Notes: a model not told the origin generated them from the letters alone. A stretch of DNA of 64,000 nt from Labilibaculum sp. K2S (GCF_030372765.1 NZ_JAUCMW010000015.1:1-64000); one strand, 5' to 3'; positions 1-8,260 are shown, counted from the first letter of the stretch. Numbers and translations: made by a program.

Positions 1-12
1 GTCGACGCCAAC
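1..12 (+). rRNA. rrf: 3' end of a 5S rRNA gene (partial)
   Basis: The first 12 bases match the 3' end of the complete 5S gene at 147-256, differing by one base, and are followed by the same kind of linker and terminator. The rest of the gene, and presumably the 16S and 23S genes, lie before the window. Confidence 0.75.
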
Positions 13-20
13 TTTTAAAA

Positions 21-55
21 GAGTCTTGTTCCACAATGGAATGAGACTCTTTTTT
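21..55 (+). terminator. Intrinsic terminator after the first 5S rRNA
   Basis: A 13-bp stem (GAGTCTTGTTCCA with TGGAATGAGACTC, one wobble/mismatch region) is followed by a run of T. It ends transcription just after the first 5S gene. Its stem-loop is nearly the reverse complement of the terminator at 264-292. Confidence 0.85.
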
Positions 56-146
56 GTTATAATATTTTTTTGTGCCGGAGTGGTCCGGTACAATATAGAA
101 GCGTATATTTTTTTATTGATGCAAGTCAAAAAAGGATCAAAATAAT

Positions 147-256
147 TAAGGTGTTTATTGCAGCAAGGTTCCACCTCTAACCATTCCGAACAGAGAAGTT
201 AAGCTTGTTAGCGCCGATGGTACTGCCGGTGGTGGGAGAGTAGGTCGATGCCAACT
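147..256 (+). rRNA. rrf: 5S ribosomal RNA
   Basis: The segment carries the conserved 5S core (CCATTCCGAACAGAGAAG followed by GCGCCGATGGTACTGC-like sequence and GGGAGAGTAGGTCG). The ends GGTGT (150-154) and ATGCC (248-252) can pair as helix I. Length is about 110 nt, usual for Bacteroidota 5S. It is the second 5S copy here, about 90 bp after the first terminator, so two 5S genes are in tandem at the end of the operon. The spacer contains an 8-bp hairpin at 73-92 (GTGCCGGA with TCCGGTAC). The exact 5' end is uncertain by a few bases. Confidence 0.9.
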
Positions 257-263
257 TTTAAAA

Positions 264-300
264 GAGTCTTATTCCATTGTGGAACAAGACTCTTTTTTTT
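264..300 (+). terminator. Intrinsic terminator after the second 5S rRNA
   Basis: A 29-nt stem-loop (arms GAGTCTTATTCCA and TGGAACAAGACTC, loop TTG) is followed by eight or more T. It marks the end of the rRNA operon. Confidence 0.88.
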
Positions 301-511
301 GAAGTCGTGTCTGTGCGAAATAACTTAGTTTAAGAAAGTATTTATTCGGATTAAGATATTATAATATTTATTGGAAGTTGAAACAAAGACATCTATTTAT
401 TTGATGCTTTACTCTGTGGATTGTGTTTCTATTTTTGATTGGAAAAACAGTTAAGTTCTTATACTTTGTGCACATCAATAAAATGCAATAGAACATTGAT
501 GGGATACCATA

Positions 512-873
512 GATAAAGACTATAAAACCAAAAGAGAAGCAAGAAATGCACTATTGAGAACTTTTTAAAGCAATTTTCAGCATTTCTTTAATAGTCTCAG
601 ATTGATATTTTCACAAGTTAAGGACAAAGGTGTTGCCTATGCTAAACTTGCCAGATGGTGTAATCAGGTTGAAGAAACATGATTGAAATATTTTCGGGTA
701 GTTCCAACATCATACAAACCCATTACATTGGAATCCTAAACCATTTCGATAATCGGAGCACAAATGCTTCAGCTGAATCTTTTAATGCCAAAATTAAAGC
801 TTTTAGGTCATCACTGAGAGGGGGAGAGATATATCTTCCTGTTTTTGGGTGGCTAAAATATATGCCTAAATAA
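512..873 (+). pseudogene. Transposase remnant (ISAon1/ISL3-like C-terminal part)
   Basis: The last 64 codons (679-873) encode a piece with LNHFDNRSTNASAESFNAKI, which strongly resembles the C-terminal catalytic region of transposases annotated ISAon1/ISL3-like in Bacteroidota. Upstream, pieces in other frames (for example VAYAKLARWCNQVEET around 630-680) look like the preceding part of the same protein, but frameshifts and a stop at about 566-568 break them up. After the conserved RGG the sequence loses similarity. This is a dead fragment, not an active element; no inverted repeats were seen. The 180 bases before it hold nothing recognisable. Confidence 0.75.
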
Positions 874-975
874 AGATACTCTATCTAGAATCTGAATTGA
901 TCCCTGAATTGATCCCAGATTGTTGTAGATAAAAAAAGCAGCTACAACATTGTTGTAACTGCTTAATATTGGGGG

Positions 976-1049
976 TGGGCCCACATGGGCTTGAACCATG
1001 GACCCCCTGATTATGAGTCAGGTGCTCTAACCAGCTGAGCTATAGGCCC
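976..1049 (-). tRNA. tRNA with CAU anticodon (Ile2 or elongator Met)
   Basis: On the minus strand the sequence folds as a cloverleaf: acceptor GGGCCTA with TGGGCCC, D arm with AGCTCAGCTGGTTAGAGC, anticodon arm CCTGA-CTCATAA-TCAGG, and T arm CATGG-TTCAAGC-CCATG. The anticodon is CAU. The D arm and ACTCATAAT anticodon loop exclude initiator Met. From sequence alone it could be elongator tRNA-Met or tRNA-Ile2, which reads AUA after TilS modifies C34 to lysidine. The 3' CCA is not encoded (ACC then C). Confidence 0.9.
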
Positions 1050-1080
1050 GATGAAAACAAGACGATAAAAGTATTTTATT

Positions 1081-1088
1081 TACCTTTG
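1081..1088 (+). promoter_or_regulatory. Possible Bacteroidota -7 box (TACCTTTG)
   Basis: TACCTTTG fits the Bacteroidota -7 consensus TAnnTTTG and lies about 60 bp before the HAD hydrolase start. No good -33 TTG is seen at the expected spacing, so this is weak. Confidence 0.3.
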
Positions 1089-1150
1089 TTTTGCGAGTGC
1101 AATGTTACATATTTGTATTGAATTATTCAATATTTGAAACCACTTTTTTT

Positions 1151-1774
1151 ATGCAAAAATACAATTCAATCCCAAATATAGTTTTCGATTTTGGTGGTGT
1201 GCTTCTTAATATTAATACTGATCAGGCAGTTAAGAGTTTTAAAGAAATTGGACTGACTGATATTGGTTTGGTAAAAAAAGAATATCAAACCAATGGTTTG
1301 TTTGATCGTTTGGAAAAAGGCATTATAAATGCAGATCAGTTTAGACTTGAAATCCGTGAGCACATTCTCGGGGAGGTTACCGATGAACAAATTGATAGGG
1401 CGTGGAATTCCATGCTTCTAGACCTACCTTATGAGCGTTTAGAGGTACTTGAAAAGCTTAAAAAGAATCATAGGATATTTCTCTTGAGCAATACAAATAT
1501 CATTCATTGGGAAGCTTATATGGAAATGATTAAAAATGTTCATGGTGTCTGTCTTTCCGATTTCTTCGAAAAAGATTATTATTCCCATAACATGGGATTG
1601 AGAAAACCGGATCCTAAGATTTATACAACTCTTCTTAAAAAAGAAGGATTGATTGCTTCAGATACTTTATTTATTGATGATATGCTTGTTAATATTGAAG
1701 CGGCTCAATCGGTAGGTATGAAAGCACACTATTTGAATTTGGAAAAAGGAGAAACGATTCTTGATTTATTTTAA
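1151..1774 (+). CDS. HAD-superfamily hydrolase (phosphatase-like)
   Basis: A 207-residue HAD subfamily IA protein. Motif I is DFGGVL (Asp13 is the expected nucleophile; the usual second Asp is Gly, as in several YihX-type sugar phosphatases and dehalogenase-like members). LLSNTN is motif II, RKPDP supplies the motif III Lys, and LFIDDMLVN is motif IV with the metal-binding acidic pair. The start at 1151 is chosen because homologous HAD proteins begin just before the first strand; the 20 residues encoded upstream (from 1091) overlap the likely promoter region. A phosphatase acting on a small phosphorylated metabolite is likely; the substrate is unknown. It converges with the gene at 1787. Confidence 0.85.
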   Translation: MQKYNSIPNIVFDFGGVLLNINTDQAVKSFKEIGLTDIGLVKKEYQTNGLFDRLEKGIINADQFRLEIREHILGEVTDEQIDRAWNSMLLDLPYERLEVLEKLKKNHRIFLLSNTNIIHWEAYMEMIKNVHGVCLSDFFEKDYYSHNMGLRKPDPKIYTTLLKKEGLIASDTLFIDDMLVNIEAAQSVGMKAHYLNLEKGETILDLF

Positions 1775-1786
1775 AATAAAGGCAAA

Positions 1787-2572
1787 TTATTTTTTGCGGA
1801 AACTTCCCATTGTATTGTCGTAATTGATGTAATACAATCCATTTTGCAGCTCTTCCAATTTTATTTTATTGCCAAAGCCTTTAAACACAATATTTCCATA
1901 GTTATCGTATATCTCGTAAAGAGTTTCATAGGTGAATAGTAATTCATCTTTTACTTTCTCGGGGCCAAATGTAATTGCTGGTAATGTAGATTGATATTTA
2001 ATATCTGAGGAATAATTAGGAGTTCCTGTATAATCGACCTGATAAATTCTGAAAATATTTTCTCCCGAATGCGGGCGGACATTCAGTTGATATTTATTTA
2101 ATTGAGGGGTTCCAATACCTTCCACTTCACCAATTGTGATCCATTTGTTCCAACGATATTGTTGCACGATAAATGGCAATGAGCCTCGTTCATCTTTAGT
2201 AGCCCAATTCAGGACTCCTTTTTTGTCGATTACAGCACTTTGCAGGTTGAATGAACTTACAGGTTTAATGGCTTCTGGATTAATGATTTTAGGCAAACAT
2301 CCATTTTTGTAATGGAGTGTAATATTTATTTTTTCGCCTATTGAAAAATTAAATTTAGATAAATCAACTTCAAAAGCACTACTGTTAATTTCATCAGCTG
2401 AGTTCATACCATTCACAGTTACCTCGTACACACAAAACCCTACACCTGAATCTGAAAATGGATTCATTACATAGACATTCTTGCCTAGAAAAATTCCACT
2501 TAGTTCGAGTTTATCTCCGTAAGTAAAATTAAAAAGGAAGAGAAAAATGAGTAGTATGACTTTGTTCTTCAC
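1787..2572 (-). CDS. Secreted protein with probable type IX C-terminal sorting domain
   Basis: 261 residues starting with a clear signal peptide (basic MKNK, hydrophobic ILLIFLFLFNFTYG). The middle is beta-rich with no family that I recognise. The last ~75 residues have the pattern of a type A C-terminal sorting domain: a strand, Y-I-Y-DNYGN-V-F-G, a leucine pair, then NGLYYINYD and a basic end FRKK. Such domains direct export by the type IX system, whose core genes lie at 48402-53166. The domain call is by pattern only. The function of the cargo is unknown. Confidence 0.7.
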   Translation of the reverse strand: MKNKVILLIFLFLFNFTYGDKLELSGIFLGKNVYVMNPFSDSGVGFCVYEVTVNGMNSADEINSSAFEVDLSKFNFSIGEKINITLHYKNGCLPKIINPEAIKPVSSFNLQSAVIDKKGVLNWATKDERGSLPFIVQQYRWNKWITIGEVEGIGTPQLNKYQLNVRPHSGENIFRIYQVDYTGTPNYSSDIKYQSTLPAITFGPEKVKDELLFTYETLYEIYDNYGNIVFKGFGNKIKLEELQNGLYYINYDNTMGSFRKK

Positions 2573-2642
2573 TATGTAAAATAATATTGATCTAACTGCA
2601 AGATACTAAAACAAAGACTGATAAAAAAAAGTTTAAAATGTA

Positions 2643-4595
2643 TTATTTATGAATCCAATCTCCATGTGCTTTAATGATCTCTGTAAGTTCATGAATGGCA
2701 TTTTCACTCGGTATATTTTTCTTAATTAATTCCCGGTTTTTGTACAATGATACTTTTCCCGGTCCGGCTCCTACATAACCATAATCAACATCGCCCATTT
2801 CGCCGGGACCATTTACAATACATCCCATTACAGCTATTTTCAGATGGGTTAAGTGTGAAAATTGTTTTTTTACTTCCGCAACAACATCCTGAAGTTGGAA
2901 AAGTGTTCTTCCGCAACCAGGACAGGAGACAAATTCCGTTTTGCTTGTTCTTACCCTCGATGCCTGTAAAATTCCAAATGCTGTAGAATTTAGGTCTTCA
3001 TGGGATATATTTCCCTTGTTATCAAGCCAGATCCCATTCCCAAATCCATCAAAATACAAACTCCCCAAATCAGCAGAAGCTTTTAAATGAATATCTTCCA
3101 GTTTTGATTCTTCGAATGATCTCTTAAAAATTAGGGGTGCTTTACATTTCGATTGGACCAAACGAAAGGCAAATGCTCTCTGTTCTGCAAATGCATTTTG
3201 ATGCATTGATGAGCAGACCAAAACTACTTTTGGATTATCAATAAGCTTTTGAACGAATTCATCCGATAAGTCTGTATATGTGCATTCAACAAAAAAGATA
3301 CTGCTGTGAAAATGGGCTAAATTAGCGTTTGTAAATTGATTTGCCTGAAACAGAGGATAAGTGTTTTCAGCATAATTATTGGCCATTTCCCAACATTCCT
3401 GATCTACAATTATTCCTAATTCTTTTGGGTAATCGGCAAAAATGGCATCGAAACCATTTACAAACAAATAATCGCTGGCTAACTTGCCTTTCTCCCATTC
3501 AAATGTATCTTCGTTTAAGATGTATCCGGCTTTTTCAGGTAGATCAGTAGTTATATATTTTTCATGACTTGCATCCGTAACCACCACAGGAACTTTTTGA
3601 CTTCCAATATTCTCAATCAGAGATGTGGATCTTTTATAAAAATCAAAGAGATTGATGTTTGTATTTTTAACCGGAACAATTGGTGTATGACCAACTTTTT
3701 TGGCAACGTAATCGACTAGTATTTTTCCTACCGGAGATTCTATTTCCGGATCTTCGGTAAGTGATATCCGAATGGTATCGCCAATTCCATCATTTAAAAG
3801 AGCTCCTGTTCCAACGGCTGATTTTATTCGGCCATCTTCACCTTCACCAGCTTCGGTTACACCTAAATGCAGGGGATAATGCATTTTCTCATTCTCCATT
3901 TCACAAATCAGCAAACGAACGGTTTTCACCATCATTACCGTATTGCTCGATTTAATCGATATGGCAATATCATGAAAATTCTGATCCTCACAAATCCTGA
4001 GAAATTCTAAAGTAGCTTCTACCATACCTCGTGGCGTGTCGCCATATCTGCTCATGATTCTATCAGACAAAGATCCATGGTTGGTTCCAATTCTAATAGC
4101 GGTATTGTTTTCCTTGCAAATGCGAAGTAAGGGAATGAATTTATCTTTTATTTTTTCAAGGTCTTCCTGATATTTAGTTTCTCCATAGTCAGTAGTCGTA
4201 AAATCGGCTCGTTTATCAACAAAATTCCCCGGATTGATACGTACTTTATCAACATATTTTGCAGCAATTAATGCAGCAGCAGGATTAAAATGAATATCAG
4301 CAACCAAAGGAGTATTGTATCCTCTTTTTACCAATTCTTCTTTGATGAATTTCAGGTTTTCCGCCTCTTTTGTTCCTTGGGCAGTTAATCGAACGTATTC
4401 TGCTCCCGATTCTATCATTCTGATGGATTGTTCAATACTCGCTTCAATATTATTGGTATCTGTGTTGGTCATCGATTGAATTCGAATTGGGTTTGTGCCA
4501 CCCAGCGCGGTGTTTCCAATTTTTGATTCTGATGATATACGACGGGAGTAGTTAAACAGATCTTTGCAAAAAAGTTGATGTTTCAAGAAACTCAT
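2643..4595 (-). CDS. ispG: 4-hydroxy-3-methylbut-2-enyl diphosphate synthase IspG
   Basis: 650 residues. IspG (GcpE) converts MEcPP to HMBPP in the MEP isoprenoid pathway using a 4Fe-4S cluster. The N-terminal TIM barrel shows GGTNPIRIQSMTNTDT, EYVRLTAQG, PLVADIHFNP and VRINPGN. The C-terminal domain has CPGCGRT (Cys about 556 and 559) and GCIVNGPGE (Cys about 591), the cluster ligands. The protein is much longer than E. coli IspG (372) because of a ~250-residue insertion between barrel and Fe-S domain, the arrangement known in Bacteroidota, Chlamydiae and plants. It is transcribed alone and diverges from the gldA-like gene. Confidence 0.97.
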   Translation of the reverse strand: MSFLKHQLFCKDLFNYSRRISSESKIGNTALGGTNPIRIQSMTNTDTNNIEASIEQSIRMIESGAEYVRLTAQGTKEAENLKFIKEELVKRGYNTPLVADIHFNPAAALIAAKYVDKVRINPGNFVDKRADFTTTDYGETKYQEDLEKIKDKFIPLLRICKENNTAIRIGTNHGSLSDRIMSRYGDTPRGMVEATLEFLRICEDQNFHDIAISIKSSNTVMMVKTVRLLICEMENEKMHYPLHLGVTEAGEGEDGRIKSAVGTGALLNDGIGDTIRISLTEDPEIESPVGKILVDYVAKKVGHTPIVPVKNTNINLFDFYKRSTSLIENIGSQKVPVVVTDASHEKYITTDLPEKAGYILNEDTFEWEKGKLASDYLFVNGFDAIFADYPKELGIIVDQECWEMANNYAENTYPLFQANQFTNANLAHFHSSIFFVECTYTDLSDEFVQKLIDNPKVVLVCSSMHQNAFAEQRAFAFRLVQSKCKAPLIFKRSFEESKLEDIHLKASADLGSLYFDGFGNGIWLDNKGNISHEDLNSTAFGILQASRVRTSKTEFVSCPGCGRTLFQLQDVVAEVKKQFSHLTHLKIAVMGCIVNGPGEMGDVDYGYVGAGPGKVSLYKNRELIKKNIPSENAIHELTEIIKAHGDWIHK

Positions 4596-4649
4596 TTTTT
4601 AGGTTTTAGTATTGAAACACAAAGGTAAGTGATAAATTTTATAAATTTG

Positions 4650-4745
4650 GTGAACCTTTGGCACGAAGCTTTGCAAGAAATGCAATAATTTACTCTGAGA
4701 AACTTTGTGTTGCACTTGGCGACTCCTTTGTGGTAAAAATGAAAC
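4650..4745. repeat. Intergenic relic repeat (…CTTTGTGTT…CTTTGTGGTAAAA type)
   Basis: The segment before the gldA-like gene reads as a run of short motifs (CCTTTGGCACGAAGCTTTGC, CTCTGAGAAACTTTGTGTT, CTCCTTTGTGGTAAAA). The same style appears at 9085-9151 and, more perfectly, at 6106-6482. It looks like a decayed dispersed intergenic repeat. A reading frame extending through it (from 4705) is therefore not a true gene extension. Confidence 0.5.
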
Positions 4746-4752
4746 AGATTAT

Positions 4753-5652
4753 ATGTCAGTAAAAGTTCAGGAAGTAAGCAAATTATACGGTAAACAAAAA
4801 GCTTTGGACAATTTGAGCTTTGAAATTAATCAAGGCGAAATTGTTGGATTCTTAGGGCCCAATGGTGCCGGAAAATCCACAATGATGAAAATTATTACTG
4901 GTTATATTCCTCAAACTTCGGGATTGGTGGAGGTAAACGGACTGGACATTAGTACGGATTCGCTTGAAATTAGAAGGCAAATTGGTTATTTGCCCGAACA
5001 CAATCCATTGTATTTGGAGATGTATGTGAAAGAATATCTCGGTCATGTGGCATCTATTTATAAATTGGGTAAAAGTAAGGCAAAGAGAATTGCCGAAATG
5101 ATTGATTTAACTGGCTTAGGCGCCGAACAGAATAAAAAAATTGCTTCTCTTTCGAAAGGATATCGCCAAAGAGTAGGAATTGCTCAGGCCTTAATTCATG
5201 ATCCGAAAGTGCTGATATTGGATGAGCCGACTACCGGATTGGATCCAAATCAGTTGCTGGAAATTCGAAAATTAATTATTGATATAGGCAGGGAAAAAAC
5301 GGTGATGCTTTCGACGCATATCATGCAGGAAGTAGAAGCTTGTTGCCAGCGGGTTCTAATTGTAAATAAAGGAAAGTTAGTGGCCGATCGGAATATAGAT
5401 TTTCTTTCTTCCACAAAATCATCTCAGATGGTCGAAGTTGAATTCGCGTCTGAAGTTTCCATTGATTTGTTGCAGCAAATCAATGGAGTTGATCAATTGG
5501 AAGCAATTGGCAATAATCGTTTTTCGCTGGTTTCCCAAACAGATATCCGTAAAGATGTATTTCAATTTGCCGTATCTAAAAGTCTGGTGATTTTAGAGAT
5601 GACTACTCAGGTGAAAAATTTAGAAGATATTTTCCATGAACTCACTTTGTGA
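4753..5652 (+). CDS. gldA: ABC transporter ATP-binding protein, GldA-like
   Basis: 299 residues. Walker A GPNGAGKST (about 35-43), Q-loop region, signature LSKGYRQRVGIAQAL (LSxGxRQRxG), Walker B VLILDEPTTGLD and the H-loop STHIMQE are all present. The overall form (MSVKVQEVSKLYGKQKALDNLSF, with a ~90-residue C-terminal tail) matches GldA, the ATPase of the GldAFG transporter needed for gliding in Flavobacterium. No GldF or GldG permease lies next to it here, so the partner must be elsewhere, or the gene is another CcmA-type ATPase. The start at 4753 is preferred because the reading frame upstream lies in repeat DNA. Confidence 0.8.
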   Translation: MSVKVQEVSKLYGKQKALDNLSFEINQGEIVGFLGPNGAGKSTMMKIITGYIPQTSGLVEVNGLDISTDSLEIRRQIGYLPEHNPLYLEMYVKEYLGHVASIYKLGKSKAKRIAEMIDLTGLGAEQNKKIASLSKGYRQRVGIAQALIHDPKVLILDEPTTGLDPNQLLEIRKLIIDIGREKTVMLSTHIMQEVEACCQRVLIVNKGKLVADRNIDFLSSTKSSQMVEVEFASEVSIDLLQQINGVDQLEAIGNNRFSLVSQTDIRKDVFQFAVSKSLVILEMTTQVKNLEDIFHELTL

Positions 5653-5696
5653 TTTTATTTGTTTTGATGTAGCTTTAAGTTTACAGAAAAAAAAAT

Positions 5697-6074
5697 ATGA
5701 AAGAAAATGAGATTACCGAAAAGATAATTAAGGCTGCAATGAAAGTACATACCCTTCTTGGGCTTGGATTATTAGAATCAGCATATCATGAATGCCTGTT
5801 TTACGAATTACAAAAAGCAGGTTTAAAAGTAGAGAAAGAAAAAGCTCTTCCTATAAGTTATGATGGAGTAAAACTGGATTGTGGTTATCGACTTGATTTA
5901 TTTGTGGAGGATCAGGTTATTGTTGAGTTAAAATCAATTGACTCATTTAAGGATATTCATTTAGCACAAACACTAACCTATTTAAAACTTGCCAATAGAA
6001 GACTTGGGCTGATGATTAATTTCAACGTTGAAAAGTTAAAGTACGGAATAAAAAGAGTTGTTAATGGTTATTAA
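5697..6074 (+). CDS. GxxExxY protein
   Basis: 125 residues with the defining motif GLLESAY (GxxExxY) near residue 23-29, followed by CLFYEL and, in the second half, LDLFVEDQVIVELKS, which resembles the D-x(n)-ExK core of PD-(D/E)xK nuclease-fold proteins. This family of small proteins is common in Bacteroidota, Verrucomicrobia and other environmental bacteria, and its function is unknown; a nuclease-like role is only an inference from the fold pattern. It is immediately followed by the tandem repeats at 6106-6482. Confidence 0.85.
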   Translation: MKENEITEKIIKAAMKVHTLLGLGLLESAYHECLFYELQKAGLKVEKEKALPISYDGVKLDCGYRLDLFVEDQVIVELKSIDSFKDIHLAQTLTYLKLANRRLGLMINFNVEKLKYGIKRVVNGY

Positions 6075-6105
6075 TGCTCTTCAGTGGTTTTTCTGTAAAA
6101 AAATC

Positions 6106-6482
6106 TACCACAGAGAAAAAAAAAGAATCAGTTTAATTCTCAGACTTCTTCTTCTTCTATTTTTTCAAAGTATTGTTCTACCTCTGTGTCCCTCAGTGCT
6201 CTATGCGGTAAAATGTTGGTTTGTACTTAGCTTCACTTTCTTTAAAAAAGCCGACCATAGAGAACACGGAGTACCACAGAAAAAAAGAATCAGTTTAATT
6301 CTCAGACTTCTTCTTCTATTTTTTCAAAGTATTGTTCTACCTCTTTGTCCCTCAGTGCTCTCTGTGGTAAAAGCTTGGTTTGTAATTAGCCACCATTCTG
6401 TAAAAAAAGCCGACAACAGAGAATACGGAGTACCACAGAGAAAAAAACGAATCGGTTTAATTCTTATGTCTCTGTGGTAAAA
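6106..6482. repeat. Tandem elements bounded by TACCACAGAG/CTCTGTGGTA inverted repeats
   Basis: Three copies start at 6106, 6272 and 6431 (spacing 166 and 159 bp). Each begins TACCACAGA and ends in a matching inverted repeat: copy 2 ends TCTGTGGTA at 6369 (98 bp), copy 3 is internally deleted and ends at 6479 (about 50 bp), and copy 1 ends in the degenerate CTATGCGGTA at 6211. Copies 1 and 2 share a central block with a TTC run and the phrase CCCTCAGTGCTCT. The spacers between copies are also similar. An open frame of 140 codons crosses the array but is a repeat artefact. Confidence 0.85.
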
Positions 6483-6485
6483 ATA

Positions 6486-6832
6486 GAAATCCTCACTATA
6501 ATTAAGACTTACAGCTCTTTATTGGCTTGGAAGTCCCTGTTTTTCAGTTGAAGCTTTTGTTAAAATGTTGTAAAAGTGGGGCTTTAGTTTTGTTTCTTTC
6601 CGAAATAATACTTTCCTTTGCCCCGAAATAAGTGGAAAGATTTGGCTGCTTGCAACCACAGAAAAAAATGCTAAATGGTAAACTATATGCTTTTCTGCAT
6701 GTAGACAACCAACCATTGCTTTCCTGTATCGTGTACATCATTATTTAGTTAATGATCTTAAACAACATTACCTGTCGGTTTCATTGATGCAATTGATGAT
6801 ACCGGCATTACAACTAATTATTATTAAATATT
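6486..6832 (+). other. Leader region of metK with a possible stem
   Basis: No gene is evident. Close to metK, TGTCGGT (about 6773-6779) can pair with ACCGGCA (about 6800-6806) as a 7-bp stem with one wobble, enclosing TTGATGCAATTGATGAT. A second stem CTTTCC/GGAAAG lies near 6611-6640. None of the signature sequences of SAM-I, SAM-II or SAM-IV riboswitches was found, so this is recorded only as structured-looking leader. Confidence 0.35.
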
Positions 6833-8089
6833 ATGGGATATTTATTCACATCAGAATCAGTTTCTGAAGGACATCCGGATAAGGTTTCTGATCAAATTTC
6901 AGATGCTTTATTAGATAAGTTTTTGGCTTTCGATCCAAACTCAAAAGTTGCTTTGGAAACCTTGGTTACTACCGGACAGGTGGTTCTTGCCGGTGAAGTA
7001 AAAACCAAAACCTATATCGATGCTCAGGAAGTAGCACGTGAGGTAATTAACCGCATTGGTTATACCAAAAGTGAATACCAGTTCGACGGCACCTCATGTG
7101 GTGTATTGTCTGCAATTCACGAACAATCAGCCGATATTAATCGTGGCGTAGATCGTGAAGATCCAATGACACAGGGAGCAGGCGACCAGGGAATGATGTT
7201 TGGTTATGCTTGTAAGGAAACAGATGACTATATGCCTTTGGCTCTTGAGCTGTCGCATCGTTTGTTAATAGAGTTGGCCGCCATTCGTCGCCAGGGAAGA
7301 GAAATGACCTACCTTCGTCCCGATTCAAAATCGCAGGTTACCATTCAGTACGCCGACGATGATACCATCGAAAGAGTACACACTATTGTGGTTTCTACTC
7401 AGCACGATGATTTTGGCCCGAATGATGAATTGATGCTGGCAAAAATTAAGAAAGACGTTCGCAATATTTTGATTCCACGTGTAATTAAGCAATTGCCTGA
7501 GCGTATTCAGGCGATGTTCGATGAAAACTTTATTTTGCACGTAAATCCAACAGGAAAATTCGTAATTGGCGGACCTCACGGCGATACCGGTTTAACGGGC
7601 CGTAAGATAATTGTTGATACCTATGGCGGAAAAGGTGCTCACGGTGGTGGCGCATTCTCAGGAAAAGATCCTTCGAAAGTTGACCGTTCGGCGGCCTATG
7701 CTGCCCGTCACATTGCCAAGAATTTAGTAGCTGCAGGAGTCGCTGATGAATTGTTGGTTCAGCTTTCATACGCAATTGGTGTTGCCGAGCCTGTAGGAAT
7801 TTATGTAAATACCTACGGGAAATCGAACGTAAGCCTTACCGATGGCCAAATTGCCGGTAAAGTTACCGAGCTTTTCGACTTACGTCCGGCAGCTATCGAG
7901 CAGCGATTGAAATTGCGTAATCCTATTTACGAAGAATCTGCAGCCTATGGTCATATGGGAAGAACTCCCAAAACGATTACCAAGAAGTTCAATTCTCCCT
8001 ATTTCGATGGAGTAGAGCTTGAGGTAGAATTATTCACCTGGGAAAAATTAGATTACATCGAGAAAGTAAAAGAAGCTTTCAATTTGTAA
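6833..8089 (+). CDS. metK: S-adenosylmethionine synthetase MetK
   Basis: 418 residues. MetK makes S-adenosylmethionine from methionine and ATP. The N terminus [21 protein letters not shown] gives the methionine/ATP site; [12 protein letters not shown] is the conserved hexapeptide-like motif, and [16 protein letters not shown] is the phosphate-binding P-loop-like motif. Length is slightly above the usual ~385-430 range for the Bacteroidota form. It is a monocistronic unit with its own terminator at 8113. Codon use is richer in GC than its neighbours, as expected of a highly expressed gene. Confidence 0.98.
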   Translation: MGYLFTSESVSEGHPDKVSDQISDALLDKFLAFDPNSKVALETLVTTGQVVLAGEVKTKTYIDAQEVAREVINRIGYTKSEYQFDGTSCGVLSAIHEQSADINRGVDREDPMTQGAGDQGMMFGYACKETDDYMPLALELSHRLLIELAAIRRQGREMTYLRPDSKSQVTIQYADDDTIERVHTIVVSTQHDDFGPNDELMLAKIKKDVRNILIPRVIKQLPERIQAMFDENFILHVNPTGKFVIGGPHGDTGLTGRKIIVDTYGGKGAHGGGAFSGKDPSKVDRSAAYAARHIAKNLVAAGVADELLVQLSYAIGVAEPVGIYVNTYGKSNVSLTDGQIAGKVTELFDLRPAAIEQRLKLRNPIYEESAAYGHMGRTPKTITKKFNSPYFDGVELEVELFTWEKLDYIEKVKEAFNL

Positions 8090-8112
8090 ACAACAATAAA
8101 TACAATATATGC

Positions 8113-8146
8113 AAAGCCATTCCATTTATTTGGAATGGCTTTATTA
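8113..8146 (+). terminator. Terminator of metK
   Basis: A 12-bp perfect stem (AAAGCCATTCCA with TGGAATGGCTTT) and short loop precede a T-rich stretch 24 bp after the metK stop. Confidence 0.85.
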
Positions 8147-8177
8147 TTGCCAATTATTTAAAGGTTAAAATTTATTT

Positions 8178-8260
8178 GGGGGTTCCCCTGCGGGGCGGGC
8201 TTTCCGTTCCAACTCCTCACTCGTTCCTCCCTGCGGGGTTTCCACTGCAATCCCTAACCC
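8178..8260. repeat. GC-rich palindromic intergenic element
   Basis: An ~83-bp GC-rich block in AT-rich surroundings, starting GGGGGTT and ending AACCC (short inverted ends). It contains the palindrome CCCCTGCGGGG (8185-8195) and a second CCCTGCGGGG (8230-8239), with TCCTCACTCGTTCCTCC between. Blocks of this style recur between genes in many Bacteroidota genomes; whether they are mobile or attC-like is not known to me. The remaining bases to 8546 are AT-rich and hold no gene. Confidence 0.6.

Noticed and set aside
4655..4680. Sigma-54-like -24/-12 sequence (TTGGCACGAAGCTTTGCA)
   Set aside because: The GG-to-GC spacing is 11 rather than 10, and the motif is part of the relic repeat family.
4705..4752. 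N-terminal extension of the gldA-like gene
   Set aside because: The 16 codons lie in repeat DNA and do not resemble GldA N-termini; the start at 4753 is used.
6058..6480. 140-codon frame on the + strand
   Set aside because: Translation is internally repeated (RISLILRLLLL twice) because it crosses the tandem IR-bounded repeats.
6519..6741. Two overlapping 65-codon frames on the minus strand
   Set aside because: Low-quality, overlapping each other in the metK leader, with no domain or conservation signal.
6486..6832. SAM riboswitch upstream of metK
   Set aside because: None of the known SAM-I, II, III or IV signature sequences was found; only a short stem is present.
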